NCBI GenBank assembly: GCA_035772405.1
Contig: JAYKKM010000018.1
Span: 827,001-891,000, forward strand
Source of the DNA: Chrysogorgia sp. JL179-B06
Lineage: Eukaryota > Cnidaria > Anthozoa > Scleralcyonacea > Chrysogorgiidae
Direction: 5' to 3'
Length of the DNA stretch: 64,000 bases
The notes beneath the pieces were generated by a model that did no database searches, was not told the origin of the DNA, and saw only the letters and a program-made list of their open reading frames with translations. The translations under genes and the position numbers were made by a program. Positions within the stretch are counted from its first letter, which is position 1. Each line of letters begins with the position of its first letter. Of the stretch, positions 1-12,300 are shown one piece after another.

Positions 1-803
1 TAATTTTTCAGAATTCTGTAAAATCACCAAAATGCAGGAAATGGCATTTCAGGGAATCTAGATTTCAAAATTTTTTTCCAGATCCCCCTAGAAGTCTCGC
101 GCTCCGAATAATCGGATTATAAAATTCAAAAATTTGCCAGCTACTAACACATTTTGGCCACCTACTTCTAAATTTAATTACAGCATCAAATTATTTTTTA
201 TTTTATTTGCATCGAAACTCTGTCTTGTTTTCGGGGCCTTTTGTACCAGCTTTCGGCCCTTCCGGTATCTTCCGGTACCTTTTGGCAACTTTCGGGACTT
301 TTCGGGTTCATTTCGTGCTTTACGCGCCACAATTTGTTTTGCCGCAATCTTGTATTGAAGCAGTTGCAGAGAAATCCATTCGATTCTGTCATGGTTTTTG
401 TTTGTGCTTGTAATACAACGTTAAATCGATTTAATGTGTTAAAATTAGGTTCATGATGGCCATAACATTTCGGAGAAGCTATCTTGAAAAAGAAGTAAAA
501 AAAGAAATGCCTGCATTCTCCTTTTTTTTTAAAGTTAGGACGATAAACTACTATATTTTTTTACTTGGCCTTATACAGTAAGTTGTTTCTATACAGTAAG
601 TTGTTTCCATTGTTTCTTTTATTCTCGCTGGGTCCGGTTTGGGGTGTACTTCTGTTCAAATTTTTATAGACGTATGCACCTCTAAACAACCATTTTGACT
701 CCAAAGATTTTTGAAAAATCTTGAATTTCACTTATAGGCACATGTGCTTATATGTGGGGGAATAGGGTATTTGGTTTTCACTAGTTCTGTTTTGTTTTCT
801 TCG
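1..803. other. repeat-derived flank, no gene seen
   Basis: No coding exon is recognisable here. Bases about 30-105 resemble the stretch at about 2440-2525 and, inverted, the stretch at about 5533-5580, which lies inside a hAT-like element, so this edge is probably part of a related element that runs off the window. The rest is AT-rich sequence with T runs. Confidence 0.4.
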
Positions 804-828
804 ATGAATAGTTCAAGAATTGTTCAAG
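804..828 (+). CDS. candidate first coding exon of the F-box gene (weak)
   Basis: An ATG opens eight codons plus one base and runs into a consensus donor, CAAG/GTAAGA, at 828/829. It would join the F-box gene in frame only if the next exon used the AAG at 3273-3277 as acceptor rather than the better TAG ending at 3270. With the TAG acceptor the frame does not fit. The start context is poor. The true start exon may lie outside the window. RNA evidence is required to accept this exon. Confidence 0.15.
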
Positions 829-1013
829 GTAAGATAACACTTCAATGTGGATATTTAGATTTAATTCTAATTTTGATTTAATTTAGATTTTGATATGGAT
901 GTTAATGATTTGTATACATGTATCTTTTTAAGTATTATTTTATTTGTCTCTTTCAGGTTTAACTATGAGGTTGCTGCTCAATATAATAGCAGACCTTTTT
1001 TGTAAACAATTCA

Positions 1014-1063
1014 TTATGGAGATCATGTATTGAAATGTGGATTTCAATACATGATCTCCATAA
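1014..1063. repeat. perfect 23-bp-arm hairpin
   Basis: Bases 1014-1036 and 1041-1063 are exact reverse complements separated by the four-base loop GTGG. No open reading frame is associated. Confidence 0.85.
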
Positions 1064-1234
1064 AATATTATTTTGTTATGCATGATCTCTATCACTGGTA
1101 TTGAATATTTGTTTTTGCTGTTACTATTATTTTCTGGTAACATCATTTGTAACTTTCATTTAGGTTTTGTTTTTCAGCTACACTGTATGTATAAACATCA
1201 AACTCAATAACTGAGTTGTGCTGCAACAACAACA

Positions 1235-1389
1235 AACAATTATTGAATGACCCTTCAGGAGCATGATATCAAAAGTTACCCAGACAGAGGTCAATGTTAT
1301 CTGTTGAAGCAAAAGGCTGAGTTGGATAACATTGACTGCGGTCTTGATCACTCTTGATATCATGTGTAAGACAAATCCAATAATTGTTT
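1235..1389. mobile_element. short inverted-repeat element (MITE), family copy 1
   Basis: The ends read AACAATTATTG and its complement, with a further inverted match around ATGATATC and GATAACATTGAC-like blocks inside. A second copy with the same ends lies at 11027-11127. No coding capacity. The superfamily is not clear. Confidence 0.5.
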
Positions 1390-1763
1390 TGTTCACACCT
1401 GATTAAGACATTTTGTTCACATCTTGTACAGCTTTAGCAGAATATTTAGTATTGATAAGTCTTGATAACTTGTGATAACAATGCATAAATTGAATGCACT
1501 AATTGTTTCATTATACCTTCAAAATACAAATGAACACATGCCGTTCTCACCTGGCAAGGACATTTTCTCCAAGACAAATCTTGGCAGCCATTTGTAATTT
1601 TTTCAGGTTTGAGATGGTGATGTCAGTATCCAATAATATCATTTTTGACTTGCTCCATCCAATAATTCCTTGTATTCAGAGGAAATGGCACCATAGCTGC
1701 CAGACATGAATAATTAGCTGAGGAATGTTAATCAATGAAAAATGAGCTTGTATCTTGAATGTA

Positions 1764-2296
1764 CAGTGGAACCCCGCCTTACGGCCACCTCGTTAATACG
1801 GTCACCTTGTTATACAGCCACTTTTTTTGTCCTGGCAAAACGCCAATACATTTCCTTATAAAAATACCCCGTTAATACGGCCAAAGGCACATTGTAAACT
1901 CCCAACGTTAACAATCACCCTGTTTATACGGCCACTCCAACCAAACATGAATTCTAAAATCTAAAGAACAGACAAGTGACAAATGGAAATATGTCTTGAG
2001 ACAAAAGACTTACACCTAATTTTAATTGAAAGAGTCTGTAACAAGAGAAGTCAATCAAAAGTCACAGATTTATTTTCAAAATCCTGACGTTGCATATACA
2101 GTAGCAGTAGGTTTTTGCTTGTGAAATTCAGTTATGTTTGGGTCCGTTTAAATTCAATTGTTTTTTAGAAGTGAGATTGTAATAAAAACTGTCATGACAT
2201 CACTTTAAAGAGAACAGCCATGAAATTTGATCCCACCCTGTTAATACGGCCAAATTGTTATGGCGCATTGGTGACCGTATTAACGATGTTCCACTG
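1764..2296. mobile_element. pogo/Tigger-like non-autonomous element
   Basis: The left end reads CAGTGGAACCCCG after a TA. The right end is the complement, ending TTCCACTG, followed by TG where TA would be expected. CAGTGGAACC ends with a TA target are typical of Tigger/pogo elements of the Tc1/mariner group. Internally the unit GTTAATACGGCCA recurs in both orientations. No transposase frame remains. Confidence 0.65.
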
Positions 2297-2640
2297 TGTA
2301 TTAATATACAATAGCACACTTCTATTGTTACAAACAATTTCTAATTCAATGCACAATCTTTATAATATCTTGTTCTGGCCCGGCCTCCCCAATAATTTGC
2401 TCTGGCGATTTTTTGCCGGTTTAGATCCGTTGAAACTTGCTGGAAATTACTCTCAGAAGTCAGGAAATCCTATTTCAGAGATCCTAATTTCAAAAAATTT
2501 CCGTGGGGGCATACCCATGGCCCCCCACCAGTCCAGTCCCATTAACCCCCCCCCCCCCCAATTGACTTTCTGTTGCTATGGCCCTGTCTATAACATGTTA
2601 TTTTTTTAACTAGCCGGAAGATCAAGGATTATTTTAGGTT

Positions 2641-3045
2641 GCCAGGAAGATACTATTGATTACTTTCAAAGCTTTATGTGACCACTCACCTATTCATATC
2701 AGTGAATTATTGACTCAATATTATAACCCTGCTTGTACTTTAAGATCAACTGAAATCTGCTATTTGTGCCCAAATCGAATATTGTAGCTGCAAAACTATG
2801 GAATTATTACCTGAGGAAATTAGAAGCAGTCTGACTGTTTAAGAACTTAAGACTTTTTTTCTTCTAATTATTAGTTTTTGTAGTTATCATTGTTTTATTT
2901 ATACATGTATTAGTTTTGATTTTATAATGAAATGTAATTAGTTTTATAAGTAACTTTAAGAATAAGAGTTTTAATATGTGTTATAAAAGCATTATTGAGA
3001 CTAATGGTATAATGCTCCTAAAGTGTCTTTATTATTATTATTTAC
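2641..3045 (+). pseudogene. LINE ORF2 C-terminus and 3' tail fragment
   Basis: Frame 2641 onward encodes ARKILLITFKALCDHSPIHI and continues through ISELLTQYYNP and TLRST. This is the C-terminal block found after the reverse transcriptase in CR1/L2/jockey-like LINEs (the LL-TFKAL...P-YISELL pattern). The frame shifts near 2790 and resumes as MELLPEEIR, then stops. The AT-rich 3' UTR ends in a (TTA)n tail near 3035. It is 5' truncated and broken, and lies just upstream of the first clear F-box gene exon. Confidence 0.6.
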
Positions 3046-3270
3046 TCCCGGTAATAATAATTTTAATCAGGCTAATCACTACTTCATCAAATTTCCAACA
3101 ATTCAATTTTTTATGTATCTGTATCATGTTTTAAAATTGTGGACATTTATAATTTCCCTTGTAACTGCCACAAGTCAATTTGCGGGCCACGATCCAGTAG
3201 ACACATGTATTGTATGCATTACGTCGTAACGGTATATACCTATTTTTAATCATGGAATTTTCTCTTTTAG

Positions 3271-3347
3271 TTACAAGTAAACAGAAATTTAGATGACGAT
3301 TCGATAGGAGTTATAAACAAGAAGCTTCCAAAAGAACTAGTGTTGAG
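3271..3347 (+). CDS. FBXL20: FBXL20 exon (residues 1-25, F-box start)
   Basis: Acceptor TCTCTTTTAG ends at 3270 and donor GTTAGT begins at 3348. The exon is in phase 0 at its start and leaves two bases (AG) at its end. It encodes INKKLPKELVL after an acidic LDDDS stretch. An in-frame TAG sits at the acceptor itself, so the frame must be opened by an upstream exon. Confidence 0.9.
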
Positions 3348-6300
3348 GTTAGTTGAGCATGATTAATTTATTGACAATAATGATTACCATTATTACAACC
3401 TAATAATGAACTTATTATAAAGTTATTAGGGGCCATACACAAAATATGTGATGCTTTTTTGCGGATTTTTAACACCCCCTCCCCCATGTGATGCTCTGTG
3501 ATGGGTGTCACTACCGCTCTTAGAAAAGTATGTGACTTGGAGCAGTAATTCAAGAGCGTGTGCTGGAAACAGGCTTTTAGCCAGGCGGCCGTCCAGCTGT
3601 CCACTTTTGAAAAATCACATTTTTGGACGGCCACTTTTCGTATGGACGGTCTTTAAGCAAAATATTTTCCTCAAACAACAACTTACAGGTTTCCCCCTTT
3701 CTAATGTTTCTTGATTTCTGTTAGCTGATGTTTATTTTAGCTATTGTGTAGGTTTCGTTACTAATTTTTGTCAAGAACGTGACACATGACGATTGATTGC
3801 GAGATCGATTTAACGTGTATATTCTGTAACATGAAGTAGCAAAAAACGTTGTTTAATATAACCGCTGTTTGATAGGCTCATGGGCCCATGGCCACGCTCA
3901 CCAAAATTGTTTTCTGGTCACGCCCACCAAAATTTTTGGATGGCCAGTTTTGAAATCCTGGCTAAAAGCCTGGCTGGAAATGCCTTTATTTCTTCATTTA
4001 TCTTACATTCATTACATTCCTTTTAAACTGGTTTCCCATTCAGGTGCTCGCTCATTAATTGTTAGTATAGATAGGAGTTCCGTATTCTACGGCAGTGTAC
4101 GGTGGTCTTCTTTATTTCTCTCTACACTTTGCAAACCTCCTGTTGGACTTCCTGGCCTTTTTTATAACAATATGCCTTCTCATATTCTCAAATTAGGAAA
4201 ATTACTAGATGTCATCGACCTAAAGTAGGTGCACCAACCCGTTCCAAAATCGCTCATCATCTTTAGTGTGGGTGTACGGTGATCGGCGTGTGCGATTGTA
4301 TTAAGCATTGTGAGCGTGTTTATGATCAAGATACTTGCCAGCCACACTCCTTATGAATCTTGTCACAAATTTACTATATTTCATTGGATAGTTTGAGCGA
4401 ACACTTGAGCAATAGTGACCAAAGAAGATGGCGCATACATAAAGATGACTAGATGTTAGCACAGCGCCTGGTTTCGCAAAGCCTATCGGGATGACGTAAT
4501 AATTGCAATTTATCAACCCGAAAAATTAAAATTAAAATTAAAAAAATACAGGAAAGCCACTGAAACTAAGACTCTTGCTACGGCCCGAGTAACAAGACAA
4601 CAATGTTTATGACAATTTATAGTGGAGACGTAGCCGAGATATGGTAAATAAATCCTTGTTCTTTACCAAAAAACATGTAGTGTGGAGCTAGCATGAAGTA
4701 TCTACTGTGAAAGTTAAGTGATTGCTGACAGAAGATTCTGAAGGCTGATCAGTGCTAAAAAATTATGGATGCATTGTTCAAATCGCTAATTTGAGGAAGA
4801 TACTAGATATCATCGAATCAGTTATCCACATGTCAGTGGTATATATTCTACATGATCAGACATGCCTGATATTATACATCATAGAACTGCTAATCCCAAA
4901 ACAACTTAGATCCTAAGATCCCCCTTAAGTGTCTTATTAACCCTAACCCCCCGGCTTAACCACATTTTGGTGACGGAAGAAAATTTAAAGAAACAATGTT
5001 TATGTCTTAAACATGTCCTCTAAGAAATGAATAGATAAACAGAAGACCCACGTTGGAAATTTAATGTACCGCTGACACATGGATGACTGATTGTAATTGG
5101 TCCATGATCTCAATGAATTTACAATAAAACTTAGTAAGCTAGCAAAATAAACTTTACGTATGTTATAGACATATAAATTATCTTCAAGGTATAATAGAGC
5201 TTGTACGCTTCATTATTTCTCAAGAAAACGTTTGAAGTAAACGGCTTAAAATACGACAGACTTATTCAAAATAGTGGCAATATTGTTTATTTTGGACATG
5301 TTCGTTTTTCAGCTTTTTTTAGGAAAACTAAGTAAGCTACAACAATAAGCTATACGTATGCTTTAGACAGATAAATTATCTTTCTTTTAAGGTATAAACC
5401 ACCTTGTAAAGTTTACTTTTGCTCAACAAAACATTTGAAGAGCGCCTATGTGGCACTACGTGGGTGTGGGCCCCGGTGCGAGAAAAAAATTGGGTCCCCC
5501 CCTCCGGGAGAACGTGGGGGATTTACCGCCCGACAAATTTTGAATTTAGGGTCTCTGAAATGGCATTTCCTGCATTTAGAGAGCACTTTTGAATAAAATC
5601 TAAAGATCGCAAATCACTTTTTTTTGTAGTGTATCCATTATTTTTAAGAAAATATTATTAATAATAGCACCATTAATTGAAAGAGGCAGTTTGCCGGATA
5701 GGCTGATAGGCCTGCGGGCCCCGGTGCAGCGCACCATTTGCACACCCGTAGTGCCGCCACTGAAGAGCGCCTTATAATATACAGGTATATGCAAAAATAT
5801 AATTTGGCCGCCATCTTCAAAAACAGCATCGTAATTCGAACGTTTTCTTGACAAATAATCAACCCTACAAGCTAAGCTCTCTTATACCTTAAAACAAAGA
5901 TAATGTATCTGTCAACAATATACGTAAACGTTATTGTGCTACCTTACTTAGTTTTTTTTAAAGCGCAATATCGAACATACCTTGACAAACAAGATATGAT
6001 GGCAACAAATTTTATAATTTTAAATGTCGAACAGATCGGTTCAAAAATAGCCCTTTGGTCTACGCTATTGATAGTTATAACAACACTGTATAATCTTAAT
6101 ATTTTTAATTAACTTGTAATAATAGTAGTTTTTGATTTGATGGTTCCAAATAATATTGTATATATCCTAGGATAATTGTAAGTTTAATTTTAACTATTTA
6201 ATTCAATTATTGTAAATGCATGGTAATTAAGGGTATACCTTTTATTCATGTATATTTATTAAAACCCAGTATTATTATTATTATTATTATTATACATGTA

Positions 6301-9300
6301 TGTTACTATATTATTTAGAATTGTACATCTCCAGGTATTCCTTCCCACTCATGTAAATATCAGGAATTTTACTTCATGCAAATGAATGAGAATGAGTTCA
6401 TTAGGAAATTGGCTCAAAAATGGTAGAAAAATATGCTGTTTACTTAGTTACTGAGCCGGCTATTGAAACTTTGGTCAGCAACAATACGAATCCTTATCTT
6501 TTTCTCAAGAGTATGTGCCTTACAACCTAGAAATTAAATACTTTTAGGTTCAAATTTTTACTGTAATTTACTTTATTTCAGTCTTCAATAACAATGTTGC
6601 CTTTGTAATTAATATATTACCATGATGAGGAATGAAAATAGGCTGCCTTCCTTGTCATATAAAATGTGTGCTGTTCTGTCCTGGGGTGGAAATTGTGGAA
6701 TATGTTAAGTGCTATTAATTGCTCAAATCATGAGAAACACACTTCACCTCATGAAAACTGTATATCAGCCTACAGTTGGTTAAGTCAATGACTAACGTGG
6801 AAATGTTATATAACATTAAACTTTCAATATTGTTTTGACATCTACACACTGTTCACATGATGAATACATTGGTCATAGCTGAAAGGGATGACTCAAAAGA
6901 GCCTTTTTTATCCTAACCCAAACAAGACTGGATCTAGAAAAGTCATTTTGGGGTCATCCTTTTAGCTAATCCTGAATGGATTAGTGAGAGAAAAGTCAAG
7001 TACTGTGTATAATTTGTTGTGAAAATGCAAGTCATTAGATTCCCCCCTTACATAATTCAACTTTTTGGAAGTAATGAGTTAGTCATGGGACCAATGGATT
7101 ACATAAGGCCAAGCAAAAAAAATTATGTGGTTCCAGTTACATCTTGAAAAAAATTAGGGTAGGTAGGTCGGGATTTTTTTTTTTTTTGAGAAACGTTTTT
7201 GGTCAATTGCCACACTGCAAGAATGATGGCCTGGGAACTAATTCAGCAAAATGGTGATTGTTACAAAGCCAGCGACAGTGGCAGGTCACATAGTGATCTC
7301 ATTTTACGATTTCACCAGGGTAAAACATATTTTATCGTTAAAGTCTATGTAAAAACTATAAAACCTACCTTTTTATGGCTAATAGTCCTTTGGCACAAAA
7401 ATATGTCACAAAATTTACAGGGTCGGCCGAGATGAGTTAGGGTCGGTCGGGTAACTGGAACCACACAATTTTTTTTATTTGGCCTAACATTCCCAAGTAT
7501 CTTTGATTCTTGTAGTAAATTATTGACTTTGTTAATTATATACTATAGAACTCAAACTTTCCCATCTTTTATATTCTAGGGTATTTTCATTTCTAGATGT
7601 GATTTCTCTTTGTCGAAGTGCACAAGTTTCAAAGGTTTCTATTATTTATAATATAATTTTCCTATACTTCAGTACATATTATAAAAAAAATTATGAATTA
7701 CTTTTAAGGCGGGGGTACACATGAATTTTGACTCAAATGGTAATTTTCTTTTTTTTTGAAGAATTAAAATCTTTGAAGCCTACTTAATTATCTCTATTGC
7801 ATTTTATTTGTGAAGCGTTCGAAAAAAATCCAGTTTTCTCCTTGATTTCCTCAGTGTTTAGATAAACCGCGTGGGAAAAGTACTGGGAACGAGGTTGTTG
7901 GTTGGTCACTAGAGCGTAATGGCTTCTCGTGGCAGGACGTATTTGTATGTTTCTGTTGTGTGAAAGCCTGAAAGGACTTAACTATCGGTAACCAGCTGGG
8001 TAAAGACATCATAAAGTCTCGTGATCCCGATCCTTTTCACACGAAGAACTGTGTGATATAAGTACTGCGCGATTCGTGTCGTCTTTTCCTTTTCGTTGGA
8101 GACACTCGGTCGTGGCAATATTGGGAGGCTGGTTTTAAGTCCGTCTCGGGGCAAGTAAAAATGTGTAAATTTGACTTCATATATGTGAAATAGATGTATT
8201 GAAGTATGGCTCTAGTATTTCGAAATGTTTGAATGGTGACTTGCCCCGAGACTTATATAGGTTTCCTGTTTTGTAGGACGGGTTGGTTGGTGCTGTCCAA
8301 TTTTCCAAGTATATCCCATAAATGCACTAGGGTCGTAATGGCAATTGAAAAGCAGGTCGTGTCCCTCCTGGCAATCTCACCTCACAGGCTATCTCATTCT
8401 CTGATTATGAGCATGGTCTAAAATAGCATAAATGGTCCAAAATATCATTGGATCTGTTAATTGTAAAACAGTTTAGATGTCTCCTGTTTCATATGTGACT
8501 CCCGAAGGGGCATCTTCGCGACCAGTTCGCATCAGCTCGATCGCTTGCCGGCGTTTTTTAAGCCATCGCCAAATACTATATATAGCGATACTATTCAAAA
8601 GCATCGCATTTAATCATGCACTCACTACTGATTTACCATTCCACGCCATTTCTGAAAGCCCTGTTCGTCTCTTGTATATTGATAAAATATTGACAAAATT
8701 AAAACAACTTCGTATTATGCGTGCGAAAAATGAGCCTTCTCCACCATTTAGAACCTTTTTAGAATATATATTTTAACTTTATCTCCATTTTTCTCAGAAT
8801 GTGCTTTCTGCGTGTTTGAGAAAGAATATCTTGAGAAGAATTTAACCAATTGACTTGAAATTTTCAGTATTTAATCCCTATAGTTTTATATGGTTTGCAT
8901 AAAAGCCCTGGATGGTACAATTCAGTGTAAAAAAGTCAGCTTTTTTAGGTTAACTTCCCCCTTAATTTTTCAGCAAATTTCATTTTTGCGTCAAATTTGG
9001 GAGAAAAACACTTTTTTCTCGAAAAAGTGTTTTTTCTCACTCAAAACAGTGATAACTTTTAAAATAACAGTCCGATTGCTCTAAAAATGGTTTTATTGCG
9101 TTCTGCACCTAAGACAGCATATCTTGGTTAACTGGGATAACTTTTAGTTTCCAAATGCCACATGAATTACAATATAAAACTATATTTATTGACTTTTAAT
9201 GTTGTTCACTAACTTTAAAGTCGATTTGCTAGAAACGCGGATTTTCTGCGGTTGAGAAAGGATATCTCATAAAGTATTTAATCAAATTGAGCTGAAATTT

Positions 9301-12300
9301 TTCTGTGCTTTTTCTCCCATTGGTGTTTTGTGGGATGAGCATAGAACTTTTTCATATCTTGTCTAGAAGTAAATTTATTGTAGAATATGTTCCCCGTAAA
9401 AACGTATGTGAAATTTGAAAGTGCTGCTGTGTGGCCGCTATTTTTATCACACAAAAAAAGTTCTATGCTCATCCCGGACAATGATGCCCATACTACCTAG
9501 AACTGTAATAACTTTAACAATTCTGGCAATTTACAACCAGATATCTTTTCTCATTCATGCCTTGGTTTTGCACAGCATGTGTCCAACTTACTCGGCCGGT
9601 GTTGGGTTACAAACAACTTTTGGAAAAAATGATCATGATTTTCAGAATCTGTGAATCATAAGCTTTCACCAATATATAGTTTTATATTGTTATTGTAAAT
9701 ATTGTAGATATTACAGTTATTTGAAAATACAGCCTATTTTCATGTGTACCCCCGCCTTAAGTGTAAAATATCGTAATAGTACCATATTACGATTAAAGTA
9801 TTTATATTATATGGCTCGTGAGCGGTCTTAACGCAACTTTTCTGCAATATGATTGGTTCCTGAGCATTCCTTACAAACCGGTAAAGCGGATCAGTCATTA
9901 CAAAACAACCTAAAAGCTTTAAAAAATTGCGAAAACATTGAAAAAACGTGAGAGCCATATAATAAAAACCTTATCATAACCTTGTTTGACAACGGGCAGG
10001 ATAATTTATCAGTAAATGTTAAATGCAGAAATTGTGACCAATGTGACGGTAGAGAAATTAAAAAGTTTTGTAGATTTCCCAAGGTGAAAATAATCATCTT
10101 TTAGGGACCGGTCATTATTGTTGGGAATGCTTCGCATACCACTGCCAACACATTAAGATTCACTCTGTATCTCAGTTACTAAAGCTTTAATCAATTTACG
10201 ATAAAGTTCTCACTCGGTAGTCGATTAAATGTCTCTCACACACTCTCTCTCTCGTTTGGATTTTCTCGGCGGGTGGTTGGAGTGACTGTTGATGTAAATG
10301 GTATCATCATTTGGTTTCATGAAAGGCTGGAATTTCCCGTTGTGTAGATTAAGTGTGATATCGAGGAAGTTGACAATCTTTTTGTTGGCAATGGCTCAGT
10401 GATCTTTAGGCTGAGTTCATCGAAAATCTTCATCAATTCTTTTTTGGCTTTATCCGCTAATCTTCCTGTGGCATTCTTTAAAAGGATAATGCCGTCGTCT
10501 CTGTAAAGTCCCACTTTGTTTTTACCGAATTTCTCTGATATACTGTTTACTATAATATATAAACCAATGAGTTCGCATACTTCTGCTTCGTCGTTACTAC
10601 CCATGGTTACATTGGACATGTTTTGGCTGTCGCATTTGACCTATGGTCTCTCTCCGTTGAACAAGACGTTGTTTTTCGCGCGTGTACATTTTTTGTGCGG
10701 ATATTGCGGTGCGTATGTTGAAATAAAAGTGTGTTTAGTTTTGCTTTGTGTTTTGTTATGCTTCTCCCTGGTTTACACAATACAATACATTATGCATTCT
10801 CTACTCTATCTCGATTTTGATTGGCTGTTGGCATCAGCTGTGACGTCAATTAATGTTCCAATATTATGGTTCAAAATGTAATAGCTAATGACATCATTAT
10901 TCCAATATCTTGTTGCTAGCTTGCTGTTGTTGCCAGCTTGTTTACGGCGAAAGAAAATGGGAAAATGGCGGGTTCTTCCCAAAGATTCGCCAACGCATTG
11001 CTGTAGCACTTCTTATGCATAATAAAACAATTATTGGATTCGGTTTTCGCATGATATCGAGAATTATCAAGGCCTCGATTTGTGTTATCCGACAAACCAC
11101 GCTATCATACTTCATCCAATAATTGTTAAATAAATACAATACAACGCAAGTTCTGGATCGGCCTGCAACTGCCGAATTAAGGAAAACTGCTCCTTCATGC
11201 AAGGTAATTGTATCGTCACAAACGTGATTTATAAAGCCGAAGTCACCACAACCGACGATGCAATAAAAAAGAATTACAATGGTATGACCGTAAACCAGTT
11301 CAAACTACGCTATAACAATCACAAGAAATATTTCCGCAATTCGAAACACTCAACAGAAACAGTTTTATCAAGTTATATCTGGAAGTTAAAAAATGAAGGT
11401 CGTCAATTTTTGGTGAATTGGTCAATTCTAAAACGCGCGCGCGCATACGAAAGTGGAGAAAAACGGTGTAGTTTAGTTTAGTTTAGTTTATTAGATTTAT
11501 CACTCTTAGGTGAACGGAATACCCCAACAACCTACAATTTAAGGTCCTTATCCGAGAAGACCCGAAAATCTTGCCATTTGCTGGCAGCTGCACTTTCTCC
11601 TCTATTATTTTTAAGACCCTGAGCAGCATTTGAACCTCGACCCAGCATTTGAACCTGTGTCTCCCAGCTCATAGACATGTGTGGTAACCACTAGACCACA
11701 ACAGCTGGTTAACCTTTGCCTAGTGAGATAGTTAGCATCCATTGGCATCATATAAGTACTATTTTGCTGCCAAATTACATTATTGGCGTACACAGAGTAT
11801 AGTGTTGGCATAACTGTATGAAAGTGGGCTTTAATTTTGGCAGTATACATTTGAATTTAATTGAGTTTTCTTTTTTTGATATGAATTTGTTTATTTTTAG
11901 TTGTGGAACGTTCTGGCTTTAGATGGGAGCAACTGGCAAAGGGTAGATCTTTTTGAATTTCAAAGGGACATAAGTGTAAGTTGGACATTATATTACAGGC
12001 CTTGTATTGAGAGGAATCGATCGCAAGTGCCTGGACTACACTTATAGCCAAACTGCTAGCGTACATCAGGACAAAATTAAAGATTGAGATTCAACCACTT
12101 TTCACCATTCAGCTCACAATCTTTTCATGATTTTCATCAATTCACGTCCCTTTGCTTTCTATATTTTATATCTCATTTAGTTGTCTTTTTTATTATTGCA
12201 GTTGTATTTTGATAATATATATCCTGAAATCTTTTTTTTTGAAAAATTTGTTTTCATAATTTTTCCCTGAAATCTATCAAGAAGTTTAATATCTTTAGGA

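Noticed and set aside
3252..3270. ATG at 3252 as start of the F-box gene
   Set aside because: It is out of frame with the F-box exon and meets a stop soon after; the in-frame path upstream hits TAG at 3268.
8477..8776. 99-codon open frame inside the 2-kb TTAA element as a transposase
   Set aside because: No catalytic motif or DNA-binding domain is recognisable. Length is within chance for the region.
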